Positions 25,094-34,079 are shown, counted from the stretch's first letter. The stretch is 40,248 bases of DNA from an uncultured Lachnoclostridium sp. (GCA_930986645.1 CAKNJS010000023.1:1-40248); one strand, 5' to 3'. Numbers and translations: made by a program. Notes: generated by a model not told the origin, from the sequence alone.

Positions 25094-26167
25094 ATGTCAG
25101 AGAAAAGAGATTACTATGAAGTGCTGGGCGTCAGCAGAAATGCGGACGAAGCACAGATTAAAAAGGCTTATCGAAAACTTGCAAAGAAATATCACCCGGA
25201 TACCAACGCGGGCGATGCAGATGCAGAACAGAAATTTAAAGAAGTTACAGAGGCTTATACAGTCTTGAGTGATAAAGAAAAGAGAAAAATGTACGATCAG
25301 TTCGGTCATGCGGCGTTTGACCAGAATGCAGGCGCAGGAGCCGGCGGTCCGGGCGGCGGTTTCTGGAGAACATACGGCGGTCCGCAGGGCGGCTATCAGG
25401 AATATCATTTTGAAGGAGGCAATATGGATGATATCTTCGGTGATATTTTCGGAGATATCTTTCATCATGGAACAGGCGGAGCCGGGCGGACGTCTTATGG
25501 CGCCGGCACGGGAGGAACTTCCCGCGGACGCTCGCAGAATGGCGCTTACGGTTCTCAGGGCGGTTTCGGCGGCTTTGGCGGCTTTGGAGGTTTTAACAGC
25601 AGTGACTTCCGTCAGAAGGGCAGTGACGTCAGGGCGGAAGTGACAGTCGGATTTGACGAAGCAGCATTTGGCTGTGACAAGGTTATCCGTCTGCAGGATC
25701 CGTCCAATCCGAATGGCGGCGTTCAGTCGCTTCAGGTTCATATCCCTGCGGGAATTGACACCGGAAAGTCGATCCGTCTGAAAGGCAAAGGCATGCCGGG
25801 CGTAAATGGCGGCGAGGCCGGAGATCTGCTGCTGAAAGTAACCGTAGCCGGAAAACCGGGATATGAGAGAAAGGGCATGGATGTATATACTACTGTGCGT
25901 GTTCCGTTTACAACAGCTGTGCTGGGCGGCGAGGCGGTTGTCCAGACACTTTACGGCAATGTCATCTGTAAGATCAGAGAAGGCACTCAGTCGGGATCAA
26001 AGATCCGTCTGAGAGGCAAAGGAATCGTCTCCATGAAAGATCCGTCTGTACACGGCGACCAGTATGTGACTGTGGAGGTGGATGTGCCGCAGCATCTGAG
26101 TCCGGCGGCAAAACAGAAACTCAGGGAATTCGAGGCGGTGTATGCAGGAAAAGTAAGAAGCGCATAA
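25094..26167 (+). CDS. Class B DnaJ-type co-chaperone (CbpA/DjlA-like, no zinc finger)
   Basis: A 357-residue J-domain co-chaperone that stimulates DnaK ATPase and delivers clients. The J domain is residues 6-70 with HPD at 34-36 in '[10 protein letters not shown]'. A long Gly/Phe-rich region covers about 82-172 ('[12 protein letters not shown]'). Two beta-sandwich substrate domains follow from '[20 protein letters not shown]'. The four CxxCxGxG zinc repeats of class A DnaJ are absent. The start at 25094 follows GGGAGGG; a GTG at 25085 is in frame but less likely. It is monocistronic with its own promoter and terminator, apart from hrcA-grpE-dnaK, so it is probably a second J protein. Confidence 0.92.
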   Translation: MSEKRDYYEVLGVSRNADEAQIKKAYRKLAKKYHPDTNAGDADAEQKFKEVTEAYTVLSDKEKRKMYDQFGHAAFDQNAGAGAGGPGGGFWRTYGGPQGGYQEYHFEGGNMDDIFGDIFGDIFHHGTGGAGRTSYGAGTGGTSRGRSQNGAYGSQGGFGGFGGFGGFNSSDFRQKGSDVRAEVTVGFDEAAFGCDKVIRLQDPSNPNGGVQSLQVHIPAGIDTGKSIRLKGKGMPGVNGGEAGDLLLKVTVAGKPGYERKGMDVYTTVRVPFTTAVLGGEAVVQTLYGNVICKIREGTQSGSKIRLRGKGIVSMKDPSVHGDQYVTVEVDVPQHLSPAAKQKLREFEAVYAGKVRSA

Positions 26168-26182
26168 AATAATTCTGTGGAA

Positions 26183-26230
26183 AAGACATATGCAGAAGAG
26201 TGAAAAACTCCGAAGCATATGTCTTTTTTA
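26183..26230 (+). terminator. Terminator of the dnaJ-like gene
   Basis: AAGACATATGC at 26183-26193 pairs with GCATATGTCTT at 26215-26225, followed by a T run to 26230. Confidence 0.88.
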
Positions 26231-26344
26231 TTCTGTGCTCTTTTCTTGCGCTTGCAGTACGAATTTGTTATGATTAACAGGTAGAATATATAAAAAGTTA
26301 TGTTACACTAGAAAATTATACTGCAGGAAAGAAGGAAGCATATT

Positions 26345-26794
26345 ATGAAGATAGGAATCGGAAATGATCATTCCGCGCTGGAACTGAAGGCTGAGATCAT
26401 TGATTTTCTGAAAGAAAAGGGACACGAAGTTGTTGATTACGGGACAAATTCTCCGGAGAGCTGCGATTACCCGGTCTACGGTGAGAAAGTGGCAAGGGCA
26501 GTGGCAGCAGGCGAGGTGGAGCAGGGAATCCTGATCTGCGGCACGGGACTTGGCATTTCCCTTGCGGCGAACAAAGTCAAAGGCATCCGCGCGGCTGTAT
26601 GCAGCGAGCCGTATACGGCAAAGATGGCGCGTGCTCATAATAACTGCAATATTCTTGCATTCGGCGCCCGGGTAGTGGGAGCTGAACTGGCGAAGATGAT
26701 CGTAGAGACGTGGCTGGATACAGAATTCGAGGGCGGACGTCATCAGCGGAGAGTGGATATGATTATGGCTGTTGAGGAGAAAGAACAGGCATAA
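26345..26794 (+). CDS. rpiB: Ribose-5-phosphate isomerase B
   Basis: Interconverts ribose 5-phosphate and ribulose 5-phosphate in the pentose phosphate pathway; some homologues act on allose or galactose phosphates. The 149-residue product has the family's length, 'IGNDHSALELK' at the N terminus (D8, H9; usually CDHAG), catalytic C65 in 'ILICGTGLGIS', and 'CSEPYTAKMARAHNNCNILA'. The acid/base residues of RpiB are present. The gene starts after GAAAGAAGGAAG and is followed by a membrane protein gene 30 nt on. Confidence 0.93.
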   Translation: MKIGIGNDHSALELKAEIIDFLKEKGHEVVDYGTNSPESCDYPVYGEKVARAVAAGEVEQGILICGTGLGISLAANKVKGIRAAVCSEPYTAKMARAHNNCNILAFGARVVGAELAKMIVETWLDTEFEGGRHQRRVDMIMAVEEKEQA

Positions 26795-26824
26795 CAGCGG
26801 ACAGAGTATGGTAAAGGAGCAGAG

Positions 26825-27892
26825 ATGCATGCATATTATCTGACACAGTGGATATTATTCTTCTTTATCTATAGTTTTATCGGATGGGTCTGGGAAAGCT
26901 GTTATGTGTCGGCAAGGAAACACCAATGGGTGAACCGCGGTTTCCTGCATGGACCAATGCTGCCGATCTATGGTTCTGGTGCGCTCGTAATCCTGATCAG
27001 CACGATCGGAGTAAGAGAGAATCCGTGGTTGATTTTTCTCTTTGGAATGCTCGCCGCGACAGTGCTGGAATATATCACGGGCGCGGTAATGGAAAAGATG
27101 TTCCATGTCAGATACTGGGATTACAGCAGGCAGAAGCTGAATCTGAACGGATATATCTGTGTGAGTTCATCGCTCTGCTGGGGCGTGTTCTCTGTGCTTC
27201 TGGTGAGGACGGTGCATATACCTGTGGAGAGGGCGGTTCTGAATATCCCCCTGTTTATTACGGATGGTGCAGCCCTTGTGCTTACTGTAATTATGTCGGT
27301 GGATCTGACTCAGTCGTTCAACGAGGCTATGGATCTGAAACAGGTTCTTACTCAGCTTGAGGAGAGCAAAGAGCAGATCGGGAAAATGCAGGAGAAGCTC
27401 CGCTGCGCTTCAGAAGCAATTCTGGCAGATTATAAACGGCGCTCGGATGAGCTTCTGACAGATTACAGAAAACGTATGGAAGGGATTCTGGCGGATTACA
27501 GGATGCGTTCGGACAGACTGGCGGCAGATTGCAGAACTCGGACGGCAGAACTGGTGGAGAAGAACCGTTCGCGCAGAGAGCGGTATCTGGAGCAGGTGGA
27601 TATGAAACGTGCACAGAAGCGTCTGCAGCTTGAAGAACTTGCAGAGCGGATAGAAGTGCTCCTGAAAGAGGAAATCCCGTCAAAGGCGGGCTCATTGATC
27701 AGTGAAGCGAAAAGAGAAGAACTGAAGAAATTCAGAAACAGCATTGCGGGAGAATTCGGCAGAATGAGCTCCCGGACAGATAAGATATATCTGCATATCG
27801 CGAGCCAGCTGAAGAGAAATCCGACCGCAGCGTCGAAAAAGTTTGCTAAAGCCCTTGAAGAATTGAAAGATACACTGGAAAATATAAAATGA
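26825..27892 (+). CDS. CmpB-like (PF06541-type) membrane protein with an eleven-residue repeat coiled-coil tail
   Basis: A 355-residue protein with two parts. Residues 1-165 hold about five membrane helices and resemble the putative type IV ABC-transporter/CmpB family ('FIYSFIGWVWESCYVSARKH', 'NRGFLHGPMLPIYGSGAL', 'LEYITGAVMEKMF', 'RYWDYS'). Residues 170-355 are cytosolic, charged and helical. Within them residues 199-264 are six consecutive 11-residue units: ILADYKRRSDE, LLTDYRKRMEG, ILADYRMRSDR, LAADCRTRTAE, LVEKNRSRRER, YLEQVDMKRAQ. Such hendecads form right-handed or nearly straight coiled coils. Function is unknown; most family members lack this tail as far as I know. It lies between rpiB and nth. 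Confidence 0.8.
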   Translation: MHAYYLTQWILFFFIYSFIGWVWESCYVSARKHQWVNRGFLHGPMLPIYGSGALVILISTIGVRENPWLIFLFGMLAATVLEYITGAVMEKMFHVRYWDYSRQKLNLNGYICVSSSLCWGVFSVLLVRTVHIPVERAVLNIPLFITDGAALVLTVIMSVDLTQSFNEAMDLKQVLTQLEESKEQIGKMQEKLRCASEAILADYKRRSDELLTDYRKRMEGILADYRMRSDRLAADCRTRTAELVEKNRSRRERYLEQVDMKRAQKRLQLEELAERIEVLLKEEIPSKAGSLISEAKREELKKFRNSIAGEFGRMSSRTDKIYLHIASQLKRNPTAASKKFAKALEELKDTLENIK

Positions 27893-27930
27893 CCTCTGTA
27901 ATACAGAGCAGCAGGAAAGGAACAAGACAA

Positions 27931-28566
27931 ATGACAAAAAAGCAGCGTGCTTTGGAAGTGATTGAAAGACTGAAAAAGGAGTATCCGGATGCGGGCTGTA
28001 CACTGGATTACGATCAGGCGTGGAAACTTCTGGTCAGTGTCCGGCTCGCCGCCCAGTGTACGGATGCCCGCGTAAATGTAGTGGTGGAGGGATTGTACGA
28101 AAAATATCCCGATGTGAATGCACTGGCGGATGCGGATGTAAATGATATCGAGGAGATTGTGAGGCCCTGCGGGCTCGGGAAAAGCAAGGCGCGCGATATC
28201 AGCGCGTGCATGAAGATGATCCGGGATGAATACGGAGGAAAAGTGCCGGATGATTTTGACGAGCTTATGAAACTTCCCGGTGTAGGGAGAAAGAGTGCAA
28301 ATCTCATCATGGGCGATGTGTTTGGAAAACCGGCGATCGTGACAGATACTCACTGTATCCGTCTTGTCAACAGGATCGGCCTGGTGGACGGTATCAAAGA
28401 GCCGAAAAAGGTTGAGATGGCACTCTGGAAAATTATTCCGCCGGAAGAGGGCAGCGACTTCTGCCACCGGCTTGTCTATCACGGCAGGGATGTGTGTACG
28501 GCACGGACAAAACCCCGCTGCGACAAGTGCTGTCTGGAAGATATCTGTAAGAAGGCCGGGGTTTAG
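27931..28566 (+). CDS. nth: Endonuclease III
   Basis: A bifunctional DNA glycosylase/AP lyase that removes oxidised pyrimidines. The 211-residue product has the helix-hairpin-helix 'LPGVGRKSANLIMG' with catalytic lysine K121 and the catalytic aspartate D139 in 'VTDTHCIRLVNR' (usually VDTHV). Four cysteines for [4Fe-4S], C189, C197, C200 and C206, are spaced CX7CX2CX5C, one residue longer than usual, like the MutY in this window. The ATG at 27931 follows AGGAAAGGA; an in-frame ATG at 27889 overlaps the preceding gene and adds 14 residues. Confidence 0.93.
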   Translation: MTKKQRALEVIERLKKEYPDAGCTLDYDQAWKLLVSVRLAAQCTDARVNVVVEGLYEKYPDVNALADADVNDIEEIVRPCGLGKSKARDISACMKMIRDEYGGKVPDDFDELMKLPGVGRKSANLIMGDVFGKPAIVTDTHCIRLVNRIGLVDGIKEPKKVEMALWKIIPPEEGSDFCHRLVYHGRDVCTARTKPRCDKCCLEDICKKAGV

Positions 28567-28669
28567 CGGAACATCCACAGAGCAGAAAGACGCGGCATGA
28601 AAAGCCGGCGGGCAGAGAGAATAAAAACAAATAAATTTTCTAAAATATAAGAAGGATAAGGAGGCAGAC

Positions 28670-31204
28670 ATGAAAAGTATAAAACTGAGAGACAATTTCT
28701 ATTGGACAGGTATTATTGATGACAAGCTGAGAGTATTTGATATCATCATGTACACAGAGTTTGGAACTACCTATAATTCCTATGTGATGAAAGCCGGAGA
28801 CAAGACTGTCCTTTTCGAGACGGCAAAGGCAAAGTTCTTTGACGAATATCTTGAAAAACTTCAGGAAGTGATCGATGTACACAAGATCGACTATCTTGTC
28901 GTCAGCCATACAGAACCGGATCATGCGGGAAGTGTGGAGAAGCTTCTTGATTATAGTCCGCAGATGAAGGTCATAGCTACCGGCTGCGCACTGGGCTTCC
29001 TGAAAGAAATCGTGAATCGCGATTTTGTCGGCATTGCCGCGCGGGATGAGGAAAAGATGACAATCGGAAACCGGACACTGAAGTTTATGTTTGTTCCGAA
29101 TCTGCACTGGCCGGATACAATGTACACATTCATTGAAGAAGAACAGATCCTTATGACATGTGACTCATTTGGTTCTCATTACTGCCTTCCGGAAGTAGTT
29201 TCTACAGAGATCAAAAACGAGGAAGATTATCAGAAAGCACTGAAATATTACTATGACTGTATTATAGGACCGTTCAAACCGTTTATGCTCAAAGCTCTTG
29301 ACCGGGTAGAAAACATGGATATATCCATGATCTGTACGGGACACGGACCGGTACTTGTGGGAGACTGTATCAAGTCTGTGATGAAGCAGTACAGAGAGTG
29401 GTCGACTGTTGTAAATCCGAATCCGAAGAAGACGGTTATTATTCCTTATGTAAGTGCTTACGGCTATACGAAGATGCTTGCGGAAAAGATTGCCGAGGGT
29501 GTAAAGGACAGCGGCGATATTGACGTGCGTTCCTATGATATGGTAGAAGCAGATGCAGCGAAAGTAAATGAAGAACTTCTTTTTGCGGACGGTATCCTTC
29601 TCGGCACGCCTACGATCGTGGGGGATGCGTTAAAGCCGATCTGGGATCTGACGCTTGGGATGTTCCCGGCGACACACGGCGGAAAATACGCTGGTGCATT
29701 TGGAAGCTACGGCTGGAGCGGCGAGGGCGTTCCGAATATCACAGAGAGATTAAAACAGCTGAAAATGAAAGTGTCTGAAGGGTTCCGCGTGCGTTTCAAG
29801 CCTTCAGAGGCAGATCTGGTGAGTGCATATGAGTATGGTTACCAGTTTGGATGTGTCGTTCAGGATAAAGAACCGGTGAAACCGAAAAAGAAAGGGGCAA
29901 GAAGTTTTGTCAAATGTCTTGTCTGCGGCGAGATATTTGATTCCTCTCTGGAAATCTGTCCGGTATGCGGTGTTGGAAAAGAGAATTTTGTACCGGTGGA
30001 TGTGGAAGACACCGGTTACACAAATGATACACAGGAATACTATGTGATCCTCGGAAACGGGGCAGCAGGATTCAATGCGGCGAAAGCCATCCGCGAGAGG
30101 GATAAGACAGGCTCTATTGTAATGATCTCCAATGAGCCGTATCCATCCTATAACCGTCCGATGTTGACGAAATCCATTGTCGCAGGACTGAGCGCAGAGC
30201 AGATTGCCATCGAAGGACCGGAATGGTATGAGGAGAACCGGGTATACCAGATGCTTGGCAAACAAGTGGCTTCCATTGATATGGATACAAAAGAAGTCCT
30301 TCTGGACAGCGGAGAAAAGATTCAGTTTACCCGTCTGATCTATGCGCTGGGAAGCGAATGCTTCATCCCGCCGATGGAGGGGCACGGACTTCCGGAAGTA
30401 GTGGCAATCCGCCGGCTGAGTGATGTGGAAAAGGTAGAGAGCCTCATGAAGACCGCGAAAAATGCTGTTGTGATCGGAGGCGGAGTGCTCGGCTTGGAAG
30501 CAGCATGGGAGCTGAAGAAAGCAGGACTTAACGTAACAGTTCTGGAGGTGGCTCCGGTACTTATGGGACGCCAGCTCGACAGTGGTTCTGCAGAAATCCT
30601 CAAGGAGATTGCAGCGAAACATGATGTAGCGATCCGCACAGGTGTCTCTGTGGCAGCGATTGAAGGGGAAGAGCATGTGAGCGGTGTCCGCATCGGAGGA
30701 GGCGAGACGATACCGGCAGATATGGTCATCGTGTCTGCAGGAGTCAGGGCAAAGACAGATCTGGCACAGTACATCGGTCTGGACATCGGACGGGCTGTGA
30801 AAGTGGACGCCCATATGTCGACAAGCATACCGGGAGTCTATGCGTGTGGAGACTGTGCTGAATATGAAGGTGCTGATTATGCGATCTGGCCGGAGGCAGT
30901 AGAACAGGGACGGATCGCCGGAGCAAATGCGGCGGGCGAGGCGCTGGAGTACGTTCCGGTTGAGGCTGCGCTTACATTCCATGGAATGAATACTGCTCTT
31001 TTTGCTGCGGGAGACAACGGCAAGAATCCGAATCTGCTGTATAAGACTGTGGAATTCAGAGACATGGGCAAAGGGCAGTATCGGAAATATTATTTCCTGA
31101 ATAACCGGCTGTCCGGTGTGATCCTGATCGGGGATCTGGGCGAGATGGCAAAGATGACAGAAGCACTGAAAAAACATGCCTCTTATCAGGAAGTGATCAG
31201 TTAG
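28670..31204 (+). CDS. Class F flavodiiron protein: flavodiiron core, short rubredoxin and NADH:rubredoxin oxidoreductase in one chain
   Basis: An 844-residue soluble enzyme that passes electrons from NADH to oxygen (to water) or NO. Residues 1-250 are the metallo-beta-lactamase-like diiron domain with all ligands: H80, E82, D84, H85, H146, D165, H225. Residues 254-398 are a flavodoxin domain (FMN). Residues 412-440 are a short rubredoxin with C416/C419 and C430/C433, only ten residues between the CxxC pairs (normal rubredoxins have about 29). Residues 455-844 are an FAD/NAD oxidoreductase with 'LGNGAAGFNA' and 'IGGGVLGLEAAWEL'. The same layout is known from the Clostridioides difficile FdpF, an NADH:oxygen oxidoreductase. 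GGAGG precedes the ATG. Confidence 0.95.
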   Translation: MKSIKLRDNFYWTGIIDDKLRVFDIIMYTEFGTTYNSYVMKAGDKTVLFETAKAKFFDEYLEKLQEVIDVHKIDYLVVSHTEPDHAGSVEKLLDYSPQMKVIATGCALGFLKEIVNRDFVGIAARDEEKMTIGNRTLKFMFVPNLHWPDTMYTFIEEEQILMTCDSFGSHYCLPEVVSTEIKNEEDYQKALKYYYDCIIGPFKPFMLKALDRVENMDISMICTGHGPVLVGDCIKSVMKQYREWSTVVNPNPKKTVIIPYVSAYGYTKMLAEKIAEGVKDSGDIDVRSYDMVEADAAKVNEELLFADGILLGTPTIVGDALKPIWDLTLGMFPATHGGKYAGAFGSYGWSGEGVPNITERLKQLKMKVSEGFRVRFKPSEADLVSAYEYGYQFGCVVQDKEPVKPKKKGARSFVKCLVCGEIFDSSLEICPVCGVGKENFVPVDVEDTGYTNDTQEYYVILGNGAAGFNAAKAIRERDKTGSIVMISNEPYPSYNRPMLTKSIVAGLSAEQIAIEGPEWYEENRVYQMLGKQVASIDMDTKEVLLDSGEKIQFTRLIYALGSECFIPPMEGHGLPEVVAIRRLSDVEKVESLMKTAKNAVVIGGGVLGLEAAWELKKAGLNVTVLEVAPVLMGRQLDSGSAEILKEIAAKHDVAIRTGVSVAAIEGEEHVSGVRIGGGETIPADMVIVSAGVRAKTDLAQYIGLDIGRAVKVDAHMSTSIPGVYACGDCAEYEGADYAIWPEAVEQGRIAGANAAGEALEYVPVEAALTFHGMNTALFAAGDNGKNPNLLYKTVEFRDMGKGQYRKYYFLNNRLSGVILIGDLGEMAKMTEALKKHASYQEVIS

Positions 31205-31236
31205 TTATTAACCGGCAGAAATAAATCAGGAAGATG

Positions 31237-31273
31237 TGACGGTTCAGCTGTCTGAAATATAGCTGAACTGTCA
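31237..31273 (+). terminator. Hairpin after the flavodiiron gene
   Basis: TGACGGTTCAGCT at 31237-31249 pairs with AGCTGAACTGTCA at 31261-31273 (13 bp, one G-U). No T-tract follows, so termination may be weak. Confidence 0.45.
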
Positions 31274-31308
31274 TGTAAAAATAAAAAAGAAAAAGTTGAA
31301 AAAAGTAC

Positions 31309-31337
31309 TTGCAAACATTCGGAATATATGATAAGAT
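31309..31337 (+). promoter_or_regulatory. tRNA-Gly promoter
   Basis: TTGCAA at 31309-31314 and TAAGAT at 31332-31337, 17 nt apart, 21 nt before the tRNA. Confidence 0.65.
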
Positions 31338-31358
31338 ACCGATTGTGTCAGAGATGAC

Positions 31359-31429
31359 GCGGGTGTAGTTCAATGGTAGAACACCAGCCTTCCAAGCTGG
31401 ATACGTGAGTTCGATTCTCATCACCCGCT
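31359..31429 (+). tRNA. tRNA-Gly (anticodon TCC)
   Basis: A 71-nt cloverleaf: acceptor GCGGGTG/CACCCGC with discriminator T, anticodon stem CCAGC/GCTGG with loop CTTCCAA (TCC), and TTCGATT in the T loop. CCA is not encoded; a T-rich run follows. Confidence 0.96.
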
Positions 31430-31453
31430 TTATTTTTTTGCCGTGTAACAAAT

Positions 31454-31482
31454 GCCGGGCAGTTTTGCTGCCCGGCGTTTTT
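31454..31482. terminator. Terminator between tRNA-Gly and glycerate kinase
   Basis: GCCGGGCAG at 31454-31462 pairs with CTGCCCGGC at 31468-31476, followed by TTTTT. It overlaps the last bases of the convergent kinase gene. Confidence 0.85.
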
Positions 31483-32617
31483 ATAGCTTTGTTCCAATTT
31501 TCAGCAGGCGGAACATCCGCCTTGCGGCGCTGAGATACATTTCTTCCGCATGTTCTAAAGCTTCTTCAAGCGGCATGATCCTGTTTATAGTAGTAAAGAT
31601 TGAATCAACTCCATAGTTAAAAATTTCTTCGGCTCCTTCTCCCATGCTCCCTGTAATTGCTGCAACAGGAACGTTGTGTTTCTTGCAGCGCATGCCTACA
31701 CCTTGTATTACTTTCCCGAATACAGACTGCCGGTCGGCAGCTCCCTCTCCGGTTACAACAAGAGAGATGCCGTCAAGCCTGCGGTCAAAATCAACAAGGT
31801 CAAGTACGGTTTCGATGCCGGATTTCAGCTCACCGTTCAAAAATACCATTAATGCGGCTCCGAGTCCTCCGGCTGCGCCAGAACCGGGAACGTTATCCAT
31901 ATTGATGCCGAACTGATTTAGGATAACGTCTCTGTAATTCTTCATTCCGGTTTCCAGAAGCGTCAGAATTTCCGGGGTGCCGCCTTTTTGTTCCCCGAAG
32001 GTATATGTGGCTCCGTTTTCGCCGCAAAGGGGATTGGAAACATCGCACATTACAGTGAAAGAGGCGTCTTTTATGAGAGGATGAATGCTGCTCGTATCGA
32101 TTGCGTCTATCTTGGCAAGATCCTGTCCGCAGCCCTGAAGCTCGTTTCCGTCTTTGTCGAGAAAACGGACACCGAGTGCGCGCATACAGCCCATGCCTCC
32201 GTCGTTTGTGGCTGAACCTCCGACGGCGATTGAAATATCCCGGCAGCCTCGCTCAAGTGCATCTGCAATCATTTCTCCCGTGCCGTAAGAGGAGGTGAGG
32301 CGTGGATCGCGTTTATAGGATGGGATGAGAGTAAGCCCTGAGGCGGAAGCCATTTCCATGATCGCCTGCCGCTCATTCAGCATACCGTAGAAACCTTCCG
32401 TAATCCCGCCCAGAGGTCCGTGTACGGGCAGTGTGATCTTTTCTCCGCCCGCGGCGGACAGAACGGCGTCTGTTGTACCTTCTCCGCCGTCTGCGGTCTC
32501 TACAGCTGCGCACTCACAGCCCGGAAAGATTTCCTGCGTCGCAAGACTAAGCAGTTCTGCCGTGCGGCGCGAAGACAGAGTGCCTTTAAAAGAGTCTGAT
32601 GCAAATAGAAATTTCAT
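31481..32617 (-). CDS. Glycerate kinase
   Basis: A 378-residue cytosolic enzyme of the GlxK/GarK family that phosphorylates D-glycerate, feeding lower glycolysis. The start 'MKFLFASDSFKGTLSS' and the blocks 'VETADGGEGTTDAVL', 'AVGGSATNDGGMGCMRALG' and 'LVVTGEGAADRQSVFGK' are typical. Family members make 2-phosphoglycerate; GarK/GlxK types are in that class. It stands alone on the minus strand, with no glycerate or glyoxylate gene beside it, so its pathway partner is elsewhere. Gene symbol left empty because garK and glxK cannot be separated by sequence here. Confidence 0.93.
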   Translation of the reverse strand: MKFLFASDSFKGTLSSRRTAELLSLATQEIFPGCECAAVETADGGEGTTDAVLSAAGGEKITLPVHGPLGGITEGFYGMLNERQAIMEMASASGLTLIPSYKRDPRLTSSYGTGEMIADALERGCRDISIAVGGSATNDGGMGCMRALGVRFLDKDGNELQGCGQDLAKIDAIDTSSIHPLIKDASFTVMCDVSNPLCGENGATYTFGEQKGGTPEILTLLETGMKNYRDVILNQFGINMDNVPGSGAAGGLGAALMVFLNGELKSGIETVLDLVDFDRRLDGISLVVTGEGAADRQSVFGKVIQGVGMRCKKHNVPVAAITGSMGEGAEEIFNYGVDSIFTTINRIMPLEEALEHAEEMYLSAARRMFRLLKIGTKL

Positions 32618-32703
32618 AGTGTTTCTTACCTCATATACCCTGCATAAATATTATATATTTTGATTATAGGGCGAAGCAGAAGAGATATCAAGAAATCTTC
32701 AGA

Positions 32704-32732
32704 TTGTATCATTTTTTTCTCTGTGCTATACT
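32704..32732 (+). promoter_or_regulatory. Promoter of the YesL-xpt operon
   Basis: TTGTAT at 32704-32709 and TATACT at 32727-32732 with 17 nt between them. The leader is only about 25 nt, too short for a purine riboswitch. Confidence 0.6.
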
Positions 32733-32765
32733 GTAAGAAACCAATCAGGAAGGTCGGAGATAGAT

Positions 32766-33428
32766 ATGAAATTTGATATTACGGATAATGTGATCGTCCG
32801 GGCACTTAACAAGATCTGTGACATGGTCTGCCTCAATGTTCTGTGGCTGATCTGCTGCATTCCGATTGTAACGATCGGGGCATCTACCACAGCTTTATAC
32901 ACGATTATGCTGAAAATGGTGCGGAATGAAGAAGGGTATATTTTCCGCGGCTTTTTCAAAGCGTTTAAATCTAATTTTAAACAGAGCACAATCATATGGA
33001 TTGTAATTCTGCTGCTTGGAATTGTATGCTGGATAGATTTCAGGGTGGCTGGTGCGATCCCGGGAGCAGTCGGCTTTGTTATGAGGAGTATATTTATATT
33101 GGTCGGATTTGTTCTCATATCGGTGGTGAATTATATTTTCCCGCTGACAGCGCGCTATGAAAACAGCATACGGGCTGCAAGCCGTAATGCATTGATCCTT
33201 ACAGTAGGAAGACTGCCGTACACGATTCTGATGGATGCGGTAGTCGCAGGTGCGGTTATTGCATCGCTGTGGAACAGTGTTACGCTGATGTTTGCGATTC
33301 CGCTCTGGTTTTTGATTGGAGGTTCACTGATCACATGGATCAATTCCTGCATATTAAGAAGAGTGTTTATGATATTTGAAGATAATGCTGACAGTTCAAA
33401 TGAAGAAAGTACGAAAGAAGAGGGGTAA
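32766..33428 (+). CDS. YesL/DUF624-family membrane protein
   Basis: A 220-residue protein with about five membrane helices. It matches the YesL family pattern of an N-terminal 'NLLWLICCIPIVTIGASTTAL'-like helix (here 'LNVLWLICCIPIVTIGAS'), followed by 'FFKAFKSNFKQS' and 'FPLTARYENSIRAASRNA'. YesL proteins usually stand with sugar ABC transporters and their regulators, but their function is unknown. Here it lies 3 nt before xpt, so the two are surely co-transcribed, an unusual partner for it. Confidence 0.85.
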   Translation: MKFDITDNVIVRALNKICDMVCLNVLWLICCIPIVTIGASTTALYTIMLKMVRNEEGYIFRGFFKAFKSNFKQSTIIWIVILLLGIVCWIDFRVAGAIPGAVGFVMRSIFILVGFVLISVVNYIFPLTARYENSIRAASRNALILTVGRLPYTILMDAVVAGAVIASLWNSVTLMFAIPLWFLIGGSLITWINSCILRRVFMIFEDNADSSNEESTKEEG

Positions 33429-33431
33429 GAG

Positions 33432-34079
33432 ATGAATTTTCTGGAGGAAAGAATTGTAAAAGACGGAGTAGTAAAGGAAGGAAATGTACTGAAAGTAGAC
33501 AGTTTTCTGAATCATCAGATGGATATTAAGCTTCTTGATCAGATGGGGGCGGAATTTAAGCGGAGATTCGCGGACAAACCGATCAATAAGATACTTACGA
33601 TAGAAGCGTCGGGAATTGGTATTGCATGTATCGCGGCTCAGCACTTTAATGTGCCGGTCGTATTTGCAAAAAAATCCCAGAGCATTAATCTGGACGGGGA
33701 CATGTATGTGGCAGAGGTGGAGTCCTTTACCCACAAATGTATCAATCATGTGATCGTTGCTCAGAAATTCCTCAGCCCGGAGGACCATGTTCTGATCATT
33801 GATGATTTTCTTGCAAACGGCTGTGCACTTCAGGGGCTGATTCAGATTGTTCAGTCTTCGGGTGCTACGGTAGAGGGAATCGGTATTGCGATCGAGAAAG
33901 GGTTCCAGTCTGGCGGCCGTATTATCCGCAATCTCGGTTTCCAGCTTGAGTCGCTGGCGATTGTAGATGGCATGAACGCCGAGACCGGAGAAATCCAGTT
34001 TAGAGATCAGTCCAGACCAGAGACAGAAAATGCAGGAGAGGAAAAAGAAGAAATCTGCAGAAGTGCAACATTAGATTGA
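33432..34079 (+). CDS. xpt: Xanthine phosphoribosyltransferase
   Basis: Converts xanthine and PRPP to XMP in purine salvage. The product is 215 residues; the family is usually 190-197. The PRPP loop is '[16 protein letters not shown]' (usually ANGQA), the substrate region '[17 protein letters not shown]' and '[14 protein letters not shown]' are typical. The extra residues are a charged C-terminal tail after residue 195 ('[13 protein letters not shown]'). Firmicute xpt normally sits behind a guanine riboswitch; here it is translationally close to a YesL gene and no riboswitch is seen. Confidence 0.94.
   Translation: MNFLEERIVKDGVVKEGNVLKVDSFLNHQMDIKLLDQMGAEFKRRFADKPINKILTIEASGIGIACIAAQHFNVPVVFAKKSQSINLDGDMYVAEVESFTHKCINHVIVAQKFLSPEDHVLIIDDFLANGCALQGLIQIVQSSGATVEGIGIAIEKGFQSGGRIIRNLGFQLESLAIVDGMNAETGEIQFRDQSRPETENAGEEKEEICRSATLD

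Noticed and set aside
27496-28695. 399-codon open frame on the minus strand
   Set aside because: Antisense to the hendecad protein and nth, both clearly real; low-complexity Ser/Phe/Cys composition.
29804-31177. 457-codon open frame on the minus strand
   Set aside because: It lies wholly opposite the NADH oxidoreductase half of the flavodiiron gene, shows no family motif and has a His/Cys-rich composition typical of antisense frames.
32733-33431. Purine riboswitch for xpt
   Set aside because: Only 3 nt precede xpt and the operon leader is about 25 nt; no room for the three-way junction.
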